Assembly: GCF_010509075.1 (NCBI RefSeq)
Contig: NZ_CP048433.1
Span: 1,984,001-2,048,000 of the forward strand
Direction: 5' to 3'
Length of the DNA stretch: 64,000 nucleotides
Origin: Collinsella aerofaciens ATCC 25986
Lineage (GTDB): Bacteria; Actinomycetota; Coriobacteriia; Coriobacteriales; Coriobacteriaceae
A program made the translations under genes and the position numbers. The notes under the pieces were generated by a model that did not search any database, was not told where the DNA came from, and saw only the letters and a list, made by a program, of their open reading frames with translations. This document shows, piece after piece, positions 50,328 to 59,041 of this stretch. Each line of letters opens with the position of its first letter. Within the stretch, counting starts at the first letter, position 1.

Positions 50328-51794
50328 ATGAACGAAAACGAGCTGACCGGTCTGCTTGAGTCTTTAAGGCGTATGGGCTCGGATGATCTTAACGTCGAAG
50401 TGAAGGAGAGCGCCACGACGCTTTCCCGCGATGTGTGGGAAACGGTGAGCGCATTCGCGAACACTGCCGGCGGAATCATCGTGCTCGGAGTGAGTGAGCG
50501 CGCAGGTTTTGTCCCGGTTGAGAACTTCGAGACCGAGAAAGTGCTCAACCAATTTGTGTCAGGCATGGGTGATGCGGGCGGTCGAGGAAAGCTGGCCAAT
50601 CCGCCTAAATACACGATCGAGCGAGTGGAGCTTCAGGGCGTCATCGTTCTCGTCATTGCGATTGAGGAGCTCGATCCGTCGAGCAAGCCCTGCTATGTCA
50701 TAGAGCGGGGCGCCCAGGGCGGCAGCTACAAGCGCATCGATGACAAAGATGTGCCGCTTTCATCGACCGAGGTGCTCGCATTGGCGTCATACGGTCGAGC
50801 GACTCCGAGCGATCGGGACGCGGTGGCGGGTGCGGGCGCGGACAATCTCGACGAGACGCTGGTCGACCGTACGATAGATCGGGCTTTCTCGTTGACGCCC
50901 CGGGCAATGCGCGGCGCGCCGGACAAACAAACGAAGCTGGAGCGCCTAAATATCCTTGATTCCCAGGGCAATGTCACCAAGGCTGGACTCCTAGTTGTGG
51001 GCACCTACCCTCAGCAGTTCTATCCCAAGCTCTTCATTGACGTGGCTGTCCATGCGGGAACTCAGAAGGGCATGGCGGGGTCGCTGAGGTTCATGGACCG
51101 CACAATCTGTGAGGGAACGTTGGGCGAGATGATCTCGGATGCCGTCGCAGCCGTCGCCAAGAATTTGCGGCGAACCTCGACCGTCCAAGGCGTCTCGCGT
51201 GTCGACTCGCTTGAGATTCCCGAGGAGGTTCTGCGCGAGGCAATCGCCAACGCCGTAATCCATCGAGAATACGGGGATCGGTTCTGTGGACAATCGATTG
51301 CCGTCGACGTCTTTGATGATCGTGTCGAGGTGACAAATCCTGGCGGCCTTTACGGGGGAAAGACTCGCGAGAACTTGTTTGACGGCAGCTCCCGATGCCG
51401 TAACGCGACGCTTGTGAAGCTCATGTCGATTGTCCCGCTGCCGGATGGCGCAGGTTCGCCGGCTGAGGGCAATGGCTCGGGCATCCCGATGATGATCGAT
51501 GCCATGCGCGCGCATGGTCTGGCCGGGCCCCTGTTCTGCCCGGGATTCGATCGGTTCAAGGTCGTACTTTACCGTTCAAAGATCGAGCCGGTCGATCATG
51601 GCGGGGGCTTAATTGTGACGGCACTCAAACACTACGGCGAGCTGGGGACGCGCGAGCTGGCAGAGCACACAGGGCTCACAATTTCCCAGGTTAGGTCGCG
51701 CGTCAACGCGCTCATTGCTCAAGGCGAGCTTGAGCCCACGGCGCCGGCGACGAGCCGCAACCGCAAGTATCGACTGTCGGAGCGCGTGGGATAG
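50328..51794 (+). CDS. AlbA_2 (Schlafen-like) and HATPase_c_4 regulator
   Basis: A 488-residue protein. The N-terminal AlbA_2 domain (about 10-135) shows LNVEVKESATTLSRDVWETV, FANTAGGIIVLGV and SYKRIDDKDVPLS. The middle carries a GHKL-type ATPase-like region (about 280-390: VLREAIANAVIHREYG, VEVTNPGGLYGG, EGNGSGIPMMIDAM). A winged helix ends the protein (LGTRELAEHTGLTISQVRSR). Such proteins are thought to be DNA/RNA-binding regulators; some relatives occur in defence settings. Start ATG 50328 has GAAAGGA 7 nt upstream. The repeat-rich leader suggests autoregulation. Confidence 0.82.
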   Translation: MNENELTGLLESLRRMGSDDLNVEVKESATTLSRDVWETVSAFANTAGGIIVLGVSERAGFVPVENFETEKVLNQFVSGMGDAGGRGKLANPPKYTIERVELQGVIVLVIAIEELDPSSKPCYVIERGAQGGSYKRIDDKDVPLSSTEVLALASYGRATPSDRDAVAGAGADNLDETLVDRTIDRAFSLTPRAMRGAPDKQTKLERLNILDSQGNVTKAGLLVVGTYPQQFYPKLFIDVAVHAGTQKGMAGSLRFMDRTICEGTLGEMISDAVAAVAKNLRRTSTVQGVSRVDSLEIPEEVLREAIANAVIHREYGDRFCGQSIAVDVFDDRVEVTNPGGLYGGKTRENLFDGSSRCRNATLVKLMSIVPLPDGAGSPAEGNGSGIPMMIDAMRAHGLAGPLFCPGFDRFKVVLYRSKIEPVDHGGGLIVTALKHYGELGTRELAEHTGLTISQVRSRVNALIAQGELEPTAPATSRNRKYRLSERVG

Positions 51795-51894
51795 ATGCGT
51801 TAGTGGACGAGGCGACCCAATAATCGACCCTCGATTGGCGTCCATTAAGGTAAAGCGGTTGTTGCCCAGTCGACGGTGATGCTAAAGACTCGGC

Positions 51895-52386
51895 TTACGC
51901 CGGCATGGCCCCGAACCCGTCTATCAGGAACAGCCTAAGAACCAGCTTGATGACATTTCCCGGTTTGACTTCTGCCGCGTCAAAGACGTGGCGCTCGGCG
52001 AGCTCGCTGCAGTATGCATAGATGTCGCGGATAAGGTCCGCGCCCGAGAGCGTAAACATGTAGCCTGCGTCCGAAAGCGCATTGGGCGCGGCAGGCAACT
52101 TGGCCATGTGGCAGAACGTTTGCAGGTCGGGCGCCATAACGTTCTGGTAGTCGAGGTGGCCGTTGGCATCCTGCGCGGCAACCTCCAATTGGCGCACAAA
52201 ATCCAGCGCCGCCGCTAACACAAAGCTCGGCGTAGGCGCATTGACGTCCTGAGTGGTCGCCACAAGCCTGCCCGCCGCCTGCGTGACAAGCCAAGCGACC
52301 TCGCGCTGGCAACGCACGGCCTTGCGCGTAACCGGCTTGATGGACGAAGAAGAAACGCTTCCCTTAGGCGGATTCGAAACAGCCAC
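51895..52386 (-). CDS. Unknown alpha-helical protein
   Basis: A 163-residue protein starting at GTG 52386, with GGGAGG 5 nt upstream. It has no signal peptide or clear membrane segment; the N-terminal 25 residues are Ser/Lys-rich and the rest is predicted helical (REVAWLVTQAAGRLVATTQ, PSFVLAAALDFVRQLEVAAQ). It ends IDGFGAMPA. It is convergent with the AlbA_2 gene. No family is recognised. Codon use is normal for the region, which supports a real gene. Confidence 0.65.
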   Translation of the reverse strand: MAVSNPPKGSVSSSSIKPVTRKAVRCQREVAWLVTQAAGRLVATTQDVNAPTPSFVLAAALDFVRQLEVAAQDANGHLDYQNVMAPDLQTFCHMAKLPAAPNALSDAGYMFTLSGADLIRDIYAYCSELAERHVFDAAEVKPGNVIKLVLRLFLIDGFGAMPA

Positions 52387-52601
52387 AAGAACCTCCCATG
52401 AACGACCCGGCCCAACAAGCCCGGATGAAACACGTGCTACATCAGTATACAGGGAAGTGGGGTAGCGGGGTACAAGCGCGCCAGCGGCAAACCGAGAGCA
52501 TCAACGATGTGCCGATCGCGGAATGAGATCTCGTAATAATTGACTCTCGGCCATATTATTGAGGGGCATGACTCGCGTTCGTATGGTTGTAGGTGCTGGC
52601 G

Positions 52602-53684
52602 ATGAACGACATTGACCTTGCTGTTCCGTTGATGGATGGACCAAGCTATGACCGCGCCTGCAGTCTCGTGCCTTCCGAATACGTTGAGGCATGGGAGTGG
52701 TTTCTGGGTGAGGAACAGCGCGGCGGCGTTTGGACCAGCCTTCCGCACCACACCAAGGAAGATAGTCCTCAGTATCAGTACCGTTTGAGAATTGGCTCGG
52801 ACTTCTTTCCCGTAACGCGGGATTCAGGGATCTTCTGGCCGGGCCAGGATCGGGTGAAGCAAGATCCCAATAAGATCTTTGCGCTTTCGGTCCATAACTC
52901 TAAAAAGAGCTTCTACACCGATGTGCCTCCGCTCTATTTGGATGACGGTACGTGGGTCATTAAGTATTCGGTCCAAGCGCCAGGAGCCGTTGGTTCTCGA
53001 GACCAGAATTACAACCGTAAAATGCTCAACTGCATGGAATGTGGCGTCCCAGTCGGAGTCATATTTGCAACCGAGGTGGGCTATAAGGTGCTCGGCCTTG
53101 CGTTTGTTGAGCGGTTCGAGCCCGAAAATGGATGGTTTGTTCTGCACGGTCCTGTTCATAAAGGCGGACCGGACCCTCGTTTTGCGCCCGACATGAGTTA
53201 TCTGAAGCACATACCCGTCGATATTGAGTTTGCCGGACAGGGTGCGACCGACGACGAAAAGGTCCGCTATGCGTTAAGGCGCGAGCGATTGGGGCAGCAA
53301 TGGTTCCGCAAGCAGCTCGTTGCCGCCTATGATGGCCGTTGCGCGGTGTCGGACTGCGGCGTCAGTGAAGCTCTGGAGGCTGCACATATCGAGAATTACT
53401 CGGGACCCAAATCGCAGGTTGCCAGCAACGGTATTCTGCTTCGGCGCGATCTTCATTCCCTATTTGATGCTCACCTGATTTCGTTTGAGCCTGTTTGCGG
53501 CGAATATCGGCTGTGCGGATCGTACCTGCTGGATAAGACCGACTACGCTTCCTTTGCGGGTGCGACGCTAAGGCAGCCGGATGAGCGTCAGTGGCGACCC
53601 GATACGGTGTTTCTTGAGGCCCATCGCATTGAGTTCGATCGCTCGGAAAAGAAGCGTGAAAAGGCGGGGCTTCTGCCGTATTAG
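52602..53684 (+). CDS. HNH endonuclease, possibly modification-dependent
   Basis: A 360-residue protein. The C-terminal HNH_2-type nuclease domain is clear: RRERLGQQWFRKQLVAAYDG, CAVSDCGVSEALEAAHIENY and NGILLRRDLHSLFDAHLISF supply the H, N and H residues. The N-terminal ~210 residues (KIFALSVHNSKKSFYTDVPP, GVPVGVIFATEVGYKVLGLA) resemble the SRA/PUA-like reader part of type IV restriction enzymes, but this is a weak similarity. ATG 52602 follows AGGTG by 6 nt. Codon use is less GC-biased than the neighbours, consistent with acquisition. A restriction role is inference. Confidence 0.75.
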   Translation: MNDIDLAVPLMDGPSYDRACSLVPSEYVEAWEWFLGEEQRGGVWTSLPHHTKEDSPQYQYRLRIGSDFFPVTRDSGIFWPGQDRVKQDPNKIFALSVHNSKKSFYTDVPPLYLDDGTWVIKYSVQAPGAVGSRDQNYNRKMLNCMECGVPVGVIFATEVGYKVLGLAFVERFEPENGWFVLHGPVHKGGPDPRFAPDMSYLKHIPVDIEFAGQGATDDEKVRYALRRERLGQQWFRKQLVAAYDGRCAVSDCGVSEALEAAHIENYSGPKSQVASNGILLRRDLHSLFDAHLISFEPVCGEYRLCGSYLLDKTDYASFAGATLRQPDERQWRPDTVFLEAHRIEFDRSEKKREKAGLLPY

Positions 53685-53806
53685 CGTATTTGGCTTTGGC
53701 ATTCTTTGACGATCGTGTTGTTTGATCGGATCGCGTGGCGATGCAATCTCGCGCACGCCCGCCGGTGCATGCTCTTCCTGATTTGTATAGCGAGAGGGGA
53801 GCGTAT

Positions 53807-54091
53807 ATGAGCTGGCGAGGCGATATTGCGATGGGGAAGTACGGAAAACTGCCGTGTGCCCTTATAGACAACAATATGTTTCCGAGCGTAGAGGTTGATT
53901 GCGCGTCGTTTGTCGTCACCTGCCCTTGCTGCGGCTCGCAAATACCGTGTCTCGACATTCGGTTCATCGATGCACGTGACAGGTTCAGCGACGAAGTGAG
54001 GAAACGTACGGGCGTTCATATGCCGGTGTATCCGGAGAAATGCCCTGTTTGTGGCCTCGATATCGTGTACGACGCCGGCGACGAGGGATAG
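53807..54091 (+). CDS. Small zinc-ribbon-like protein
   Basis: A 94-residue protein with CPCCGSQIPC and, about 45 residues later, CPVCGLDIVYD, two CxxC knuckles that should bind one zinc. It starts MSWRGDIAMGKYG at ATG 53807, 5 nt after GAGAGGGGAG; the longer upstream frame has no ribosome site. It follows the HNH gene by 122 bp on the same strand. No family is recognised; a partner or accessory role with the HNH protein is speculation. Confidence 0.55.
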   Translation: MSWRGDIAMGKYGKLPCALIDNNMFPSVEVDCASFVVTCPCCGSQIPCLDIRFIDARDRFSDEVRKRTGVHMPVYPEKCPVCGLDIVYDAGDEG

Positions 54092-54128
54092 GTGATGCGG
54101 AGGAGTTGGCTGTGAGTGTCTTTTGCCT

Positions 54129-54815
54129 CTACAAATAAATCCCCTCACCGAGTTGCTTGTGGAACTCGGCGTGATGGTCGCGTGCCCAGGTAAAGAGCGC
54201 CTGGTCAAAGTCGGTGCGCGTGGCCGGGACGCCAAATACGCCGGCAACTTCGACGCGCACAAACTCCAGTGCCGGCAGCTTGTTGATGGCAGTGAGGGCA
54301 AATGGGGACGAGGGCTCCTCGAACAGATAGCGGCTGCCTTGCAGCGCGTCGCAACTGGTGCACGTGTTGCCGAGCGACGGGGCTTTGGAGGCTCGCGCGC
54401 CTACGGGCTTGTAGCCGCAGCGCTTATGAAGGTAGTCGCGGATCTCGCCCGGCACGCAGCCAAGAGCGGGCACGATGGCGAGTGCGTTGGCGTTGGCCGT
54501 GTCGATGGCAATGTGCCCGGCTTCGTTGGGCGCGTGCGCGATGGCGATGCTCTCGTCGTTATCGGTTCGATAGGGAATGCCGAAGGCCGCGACTGAGGTC
54601 TCTTTGTGACACTTCCAGCATTCGCGCTTGCCCAGTACTAGATATATATACGGCGCTGAGGGGTCGGATCGGTCAACACCGGGCAGCCACTCGGCAAAGG
54701 GCTCGGGGTTGACGCCGCTGGGTACATACCAGATCTTCTTGGTCCGGTCCCATTTGGCGCCCAGCGCCTTGGCTTCTTCTTTGTGCGAAAAGGGGACATC
54801 GAGCTCGGTGCGCAT
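54129..54815 (-). CDS. DUF5710-type protein with zinc knuckles
   Basis: A 228-residue protein. The N-terminal ~55 residues, DVPFSHKEEAKALGAKWDRT then KKIWYVPSGVNPEPFAEWLP, match the DUF5710 motif often found in phage, plasmid and conjugative-element primases or topoisomerase-like proteins. CWKCHKETS and CTSC form a probable zinc site. The rest is unrecognised. Start ATG 54815 has AAGGAG upstream; the long upstream extension is not coding. It is convergent with the zinc-ribbon gene. Confidence 0.7.
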   Translation of the reverse strand: MRTELDVPFSHKEEAKALGAKWDRTKKIWYVPSGVNPEPFAEWLPGVDRSDPSAPYIYLVLGKRECWKCHKETSVAAFGIPYRTDNDESIAIAHAPNEAGHIAIDTANANALAIVPALGCVPGEIRDYLHKRCGYKPVGARASKAPSLGNTCTSCDALQGSRYLFEEPSSPFALTAINKLPALEFVRVEVAGVFGVPATRTDFDQALFTWARDHHAEFHKQLGEGIYL

Positions 54816-55063
54816 GGCGGCTCCTTGGTGCTGCAGGTGCAAGTGGCTCAAGGATACCGCAGGACGCAGACATCGCGGCGTTTTGCTGAGAAGTTGCGGC
54901 TCGGATGGGTTCGAGACGTGTTGGTCTCGGCCTCGGTGACTATTGGGGCGGTTTTGATTGACTGCGGAGTCAGCCGGGATAGGCACTTGGGTCGCTGACG
55001 CGGTTTTGTGTATGGGCAGGGTGGTTGCTTGGGCGGTTGGAGCTGCCAGCTGATTTGGCGACA
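54816..55063. other. Gap between DUF5710 gene and tRNA-Val
   Basis: No credible gene or strong hairpin is visible. It presumably contains the promoter of the minus-strand DUF5710 gene, which I cannot locate. Confidence 0.35.
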
Positions 55064-55101
55064 TAAAACAAAACAGCCCAGAGGACATAGCCTCTGAGCT
55101 G
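55064..55101 (-). terminator. Terminator of tRNA-Val
   Basis: On the minus strand, stem CAGCTCAGAGG/CCTCTGGGCTG (two wobble or mismatch positions), followed by TTTTGTTTT. Confidence 0.8.
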
Positions 55102-55109
55102 CGAACATT

Positions 55110-55184
55110 TGGTGGGCGTTAGAAGATTTGAACTTCTGACCTCTTCCGTGTCAGGGAAGCGCTCTCCCCCTGAGCTAAACGCCC
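55110..55184 (-). tRNA. tRNA-Val (anticodon GAC)
   Basis: Cloverleaf on the minus strand: acceptor GGGCGTT/AACGCCC, D-arm TAGCTCAG, anticodon stem CTTCC/GGAAG with loop CTGACAC (anticodon GAC), T-arm with GTTCAAATC, discriminator A and encoded CCA. Confidence 0.95.
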
Positions 55185-55213
55185 GATCAAGGGTGCGCAA
55201 GCGCGCAAGGGAT

Positions 55214-55242
55214 AATATAACGGAGCCTGAACTCGGTGGCAA
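55214..55242 (-). promoter_or_regulatory. Promoter of tRNA-Val
   Basis: On the minus strand, -35 TTGCCA (55242-55237), 17-bp spacer and -10 TATATT (55219-55214), about 30 bp before the mature tRNA end. Confidence 0.7.
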
Positions 55243-55473
55243 GAACATTTTTAAAAATCGCTTACATTGTGGAATTCGGGGGCTTTGTCGCATCCATTTC
55301 AAAAGAGCCTGCTGCCGCGATTTGGCTGTCGCATAATGCAAGGCCATTGCGGTATCGAGCTATGGAAAGACGCCTGCGGAATTGTCCTACCGATAAGCGG
55401 ACAAGCCTCCAGCTGGTGACTTCGCCGTGGTAAGGTAAGCCGAATTGTTTCCAGGCTGTTTCGGGGGAGTGGA

Positions 55474-56496
55474 ATGAGCAAAGAGTGTGTCGAGCAGGTC
55501 GAAGGCGCAGGGGCTTCGGTGCCGATGACCGATATATCGAACATTGATGTGCCCGAGGGCACCGACGAGCTCAGCCGCAACACCCGTCGCGCATGGCGCG
55601 ACCGCCTGAACAGCGCTTCGACGCGCAAGATGATCACGGGCGTCTTGGCTACGCTGGTGGGCGGTTCGTTTTGGGGCTTCTCGGGCACCAGCGCGAGTTT
55701 TTTGTTCGATACCTACCATGTCGATACGTTGTGGCTTATGAGCATACGGCAGATTCTCGCCGGTCTACTCTTTATGGCCGTGGTTGTTACGCGCGACCGC
55801 GAGCGCCTGATTAAGCTCTGGACCACACCCGCCGATCGCAAGCAGCTGCTGCTCTTTACCGCCTTTGGCCTGCTGTTCAACCAGTTTTGCTATCTTTCGG
55901 CCGTGCGCCTGACGAACGCCGGAACCGCGACGGTGCTCCAGTGCCTGCAGCTCGTTATCATCATGGGCTACGCCTGCGTGACCGATCGCCGTATGCCGCG
56001 TACTCGCGAAGTCATCGGCATTGGCCTGGCTCTGGGTGGAACCTTTTTAATCGCCACCGGCGGCGATCCCACCAGCCTGAATATCTCGCCGCTTGGCCTG
56101 GCAGCAGGTCTTATGTGTGCGGTCAGCGCCGCGTGTATGGCGGTGATTCCCGCCAAGATCCTGCCCGAATACGGCAGCCCCATCGTCACGGGCTCGGCAA
56201 TGCTCACGGCGGGCGTGGTCTCGTGCGTCTTCGAGCAGCCCTGGGCGCATATGCCGGCGCTCGACGCTGCCGGCATCGAGGCGCTCGCGGTGTTCGTGGT
56301 TATCGGCTCGTTTTTTGCTTACATGCTTTATATGCAGGGCGTTAAGGACATCGGCTCGGTGCGCGCGAGCCTCATCGGAACTGTGGAGCCCGTCTCGGCG
56401 ACCATCACCAGCGCCGTTATGCTGGGGACGGTGTTTTTGCCGACCGACCTTATCGGCTTTGTCATGATCATCGTGATGATGTTCCTCACGGTGTAG
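55474..56496 (+). CDS. DMT-superfamily (EamA) transporter
   Basis: A 340-residue membrane protein. About 50 polar residues precede ten hydrophobic segments in two EamA halves (GVLATLVGGSFWGFSGTSAS, then FVVIGSFFAYMLYMQGVKDI and IGTVEPVSATITSAVMLG). A GGGGGAG site precedes the ATG. It is similar in type to the carrier at 29775 but not closely. Substrate unknown; family members export amino acids, purines or drug-like compounds. It is monocistronic. Confidence 0.85.
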   Translation: MSKECVEQVEGAGASVPMTDISNIDVPEGTDELSRNTRRAWRDRLNSASTRKMITGVLATLVGGSFWGFSGTSASFLFDTYHVDTLWLMSIRQILAGLLFMAVVVTRDRERLIKLWTTPADRKQLLLFTAFGLLFNQFCYLSAVRLTNAGTATVLQCLQLVIIMGYACVTDRRMPRTREVIGIGLALGGTFLIATGGDPTSLNISPLGLAAGLMCAVSAACMAVIPAKILPEYGSPIVTGSAMLTAGVVSCVFEQPWAHMPALDAAGIEALAVFVVIGSFFAYMLYMQGVKDIGSVRASLIGTVEPVSATITSAVMLGTVFLPTDLIGFVMIIVMMFLTV

Positions 56497-56645
56497 CTGG
56501 CGCCGCCGCCAAGACAGAAAAGGTGTTGTGCCGCATTTCCGCCAATTGATGTCCGTGTCTGGAGTTTAGCTGTCGATGCTCAAAATGCCATAAACTAGTA
56601 ACGTTATGGACTTTTTCATTGCGACTCAATTGCGAGGATTTCTTT

Positions 56646-58958
56646 ATGGCTGGTAATCACTTTAAGGGCAGCGATAGCGGCCGCCCTGCAGTTCCGCCGC
56701 GTTCGAACGGGGCTGGTAAGGCCGGCACGCCGGGCGGCGCTGGACAGGGCGGTTCCGGTAAGCGCGTGTCCCCGGGCGAGACGGCGATGTTTACCGCTCT
56801 GTACGAGCAGTCTCAAAAGGCAAAAAAGACCGGCCGTGCAAGAGGGAATGTCTTTGCGGGCGGTGCAACCTCCGCGTCGCAGCCGAGCGGGGCTCCTTCG
56901 GTGCCTGCGAACAACGCAGGTGCTGCCAACGCCGCGAATGCTGCCGGCAACGTTAATGCCGGCAAGGCCGCCAACAATACTCCCTCTGCTGGTGGCGCGG
57001 GGCTTACGGGTAACCTTGGCACGATTTACACCGGCGCCTCCGAGACTGGCACGTTCGCCCGCCTGGATGATAGCGGTGCCGAGTTTGCGGGCTCGGGTTC
57101 CAAGGAAGATTATTACGATTTTGGCTTGAACTACGGTAGCGATGCTTCGTCGAGTTCGACCTCTGACGGTCTGGTCCGTCATCGCCATCGCAAGGGCGAG
57201 CGCAAAAAGCGTCACACTGGCGCCATTGTTGCCGCTGTAGTCGCGGTGCTTCTCGTTGTGCTTGGCGCAAGCGGCTTTATGCTGCTTAACTCGGCAAAGA
57301 CCGTAAAGAGCGAAGCGAAGGAGGCTGTCGAGATCGTCGGTGGCCTTAAGGGCAAGGTCACGTCGGGCGATTTTTCGACGCTGCCTGACGACGCGAAGAA
57401 GATCGATGAGCTCTGTAACAGCATGAAGGCGGAGACCTCGAGCCCGCTGTGGGCGGCGGCTTCGTTTATCCCGGTGTATGGCAGCGATATCAATGCGGCC
57501 CGCACCATGATTGACGCCCTGTCCGATGTCTCGAGCAATGCGCTGGTTCCCATGGCCGACAACCTCTCGCAGGCTACGCCCGGCAAACTGTTCCAGGACG
57601 GCATGATTAACGTGTCCGCGCTGCAGGCGGTCGCCGATTCGCTTTCCAGCAGCTCGAAGGTGTTCAAGAGCGCCAACGAGAAGGTCCAGGGCATTGGCGA
57701 TACTCATATTTCCCAGGTGACCGAGCTGGTCGATAAGGCCAAGGACGGCTTTGCCACCCTCAACGGTGCGGTTGACGCGGCGGAGAAGGTCGCCCCCGTC
57801 CTTCCCCAGATGCTCGGCGCCAACGGCCAGACGCGCAACTACCTTATGTACGCCATGAACAACGTCGAGATTCGTGCCTGCGGCGGCTTTGGCGGTTCGC
57901 AGGGCCTGATTTCGGTCACCGACGGTCAGATGTCGATTGGCGAGTTTGTTCCCCGCATTGGACTCAGCGAGGATGAGGCGGTCGAGAGCGTCGACGAAGA
58001 GGATGAGGCGCTGTTCGGCAACCACAGCAACCTGTACAACTCGGGCAATACCTATTCGCCTGATTGGCCCCGCAACTCGCAGCGTGTCGCCGCGCTGTGG
58101 AAGTCCCAGTATGGACAGGACGTTGATGGCGTCATCGGTATCGACCCGGTGTTCCTGCAGTATCTGCTGGGCCTGGTCGGTAACGTGTCACTGCCCGACG
58201 GAACGGTTGTCGACGGTACCAACGCGGCGAAGGTTCTCATGCACGATGTGTATTGGAACTATCCGGTCGAGGAATCGGACGGCATCTTTGCGGCTGTTGC
58301 CAGCGCCGCCTTCGACAAGATTCTCGGTGGCATCGGTGACGTCGACGTTACAAAGCTTGTCGGTGCATTCGAGCGCGGTGCCGAAGAGGGCCGTCTGATT
58401 GCTTGGATGAGAAACGATGATGAGCAGAATGCCATCAAAGAGACGGGCATTGACGCTTCGCTGCCCGATCCGGATGATCCGAGTGCCGATCCCGTTGCCG
58501 GCGTTTACTTTAACAACCTGAGCTTCTCCAAGCTCGACTGGTATCTGAACGCCGACACGCAGATCGGCCAGGGCATCAAGAACGGCGACGGCACGTGCTC
58601 GTATCGCATCACCGTTACTCTGACGAACATCATGACGCAGGAGGAGGCTGGCAAGCTGCCCGACTACGTTGCGGCGAGCGCACCCGATGCCGCGCGTGAC
58701 GACGAGCGTCTGAATGTCTCGTTGTTTGCCCCGACGGGCGGCAACATTACTGATCTGACCGTCGAGGGCACCCAGTTTGGTCTTGGCGCCGCTACGTGGC
58801 ATGGAATCCCCTTCTATTCGGGCACCGTTGACCTGCATGCTGGCGAGACGACGACGATCACGTATACGCTGACCACGTCGGCCGAGGCGGGGGACAAGCC
58901 GCTTACGCTGCGTCAGACTCCTACATGCCAGGCGGCTCGCGACAGCGCGTCGGCGTAG
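56646..58958 (+). CDS. DUF4012-domain membrane-anchored protein
   Basis: A 770-residue protein. Residues 1-185 are a Gly/Ala/Asn/Ser-rich, probably disordered, cytoplasmic region ending in a basic patch (RHRHRKGERKKRHTG). One membrane segment lies at about 191-213. The outer domain contains the DUF4012 signature (RNYLMYAMNNVEIRACGGF then GGSQGLISVTDG). ATG 56646 has GAGGA 7 nt upstream. DUF4012 proteins are common in Gram-positive bacteria and often near surface polysaccharide genes; function unknown. The low-complexity N-terminus is unusual and specific to this lineage as far as I can tell. Confidence 0.82.
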   Translation: MAGNHFKGSDSGRPAVPPRSNGAGKAGTPGGAGQGGSGKRVSPGETAMFTALYEQSQKAKKTGRARGNVFAGGATSASQPSGAPSVPANNAGAANAANAAGNVNAGKAANNTPSAGGAGLTGNLGTIYTGASETGTFARLDDSGAEFAGSGSKEDYYDFGLNYGSDASSSSTSDGLVRHRHRKGERKKRHTGAIVAAVVAVLLVVLGASGFMLLNSAKTVKSEAKEAVEIVGGLKGKVTSGDFSTLPDDAKKIDELCNSMKAETSSPLWAAASFIPVYGSDINAARTMIDALSDVSSNALVPMADNLSQATPGKLFQDGMINVSALQAVADSLSSSSKVFKSANEKVQGIGDTHISQVTELVDKAKDGFATLNGAVDAAEKVAPVLPQMLGANGQTRNYLMYAMNNVEIRACGGFGGSQGLISVTDGQMSIGEFVPRIGLSEDEAVESVDEEDEALFGNHSNLYNSGNTYSPDWPRNSQRVAALWKSQYGQDVDGVIGIDPVFLQYLLGLVGNVSLPDGTVVDGTNAAKVLMHDVYWNYPVEESDGIFAAVASAAFDKILGGIGDVDVTKLVGAFERGAEEGRLIAWMRNDDEQNAIKETGIDASLPDPDDPSADPVAGVYFNNLSFSKLDWYLNADTQIGQGIKNGDGTCSYRITVTLTNIMTQEEAGKLPDYVAASAPDAARDDERLNVSLFAPTGGNITDLTVEGTQFGLGAATWHGIPFYSGTVDLHAGETTTITYTLTTSAEAGDKPLTLRQTPTCQAARDSASA

Positions 58959-58995
58959 GGTTTTTCTGGTAGCGCAGATAATCGAGTACCATTTT

Positions 58996-59029
58996 GGGGC
59001 GGACAGGCAATCTGTTCGCCCCTATTTTG
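58996..59029 (+). terminator. Terminator after the DUF4012 gene
   Basis: Stem GGGGCGGACAG/CTGTTCGCCCC (one G-U) followed by TATTTTG. It lies only 13 nt before glmM, so glmM translation begins right after it. Its loop contains GGCAATCTG. Confidence 0.8.
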
Positions 59030-59041
59030 TAAGGAGAGCGC

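Noticed and set aside
55110-55184. Attachment site duplicated from the tRNA-Val 3' end
   Set aside because: I looked for the tRNA 3' sequence elsewhere in the 49.8-55 kb region and did not see it, and there is no integrase gene.
56616-58025. Minus-strand open frame opposite the DUF4012 gene
   Set aside because: Antisense to a gene with a recognisable DUF4012 signature and ribosome site; no support for coding.
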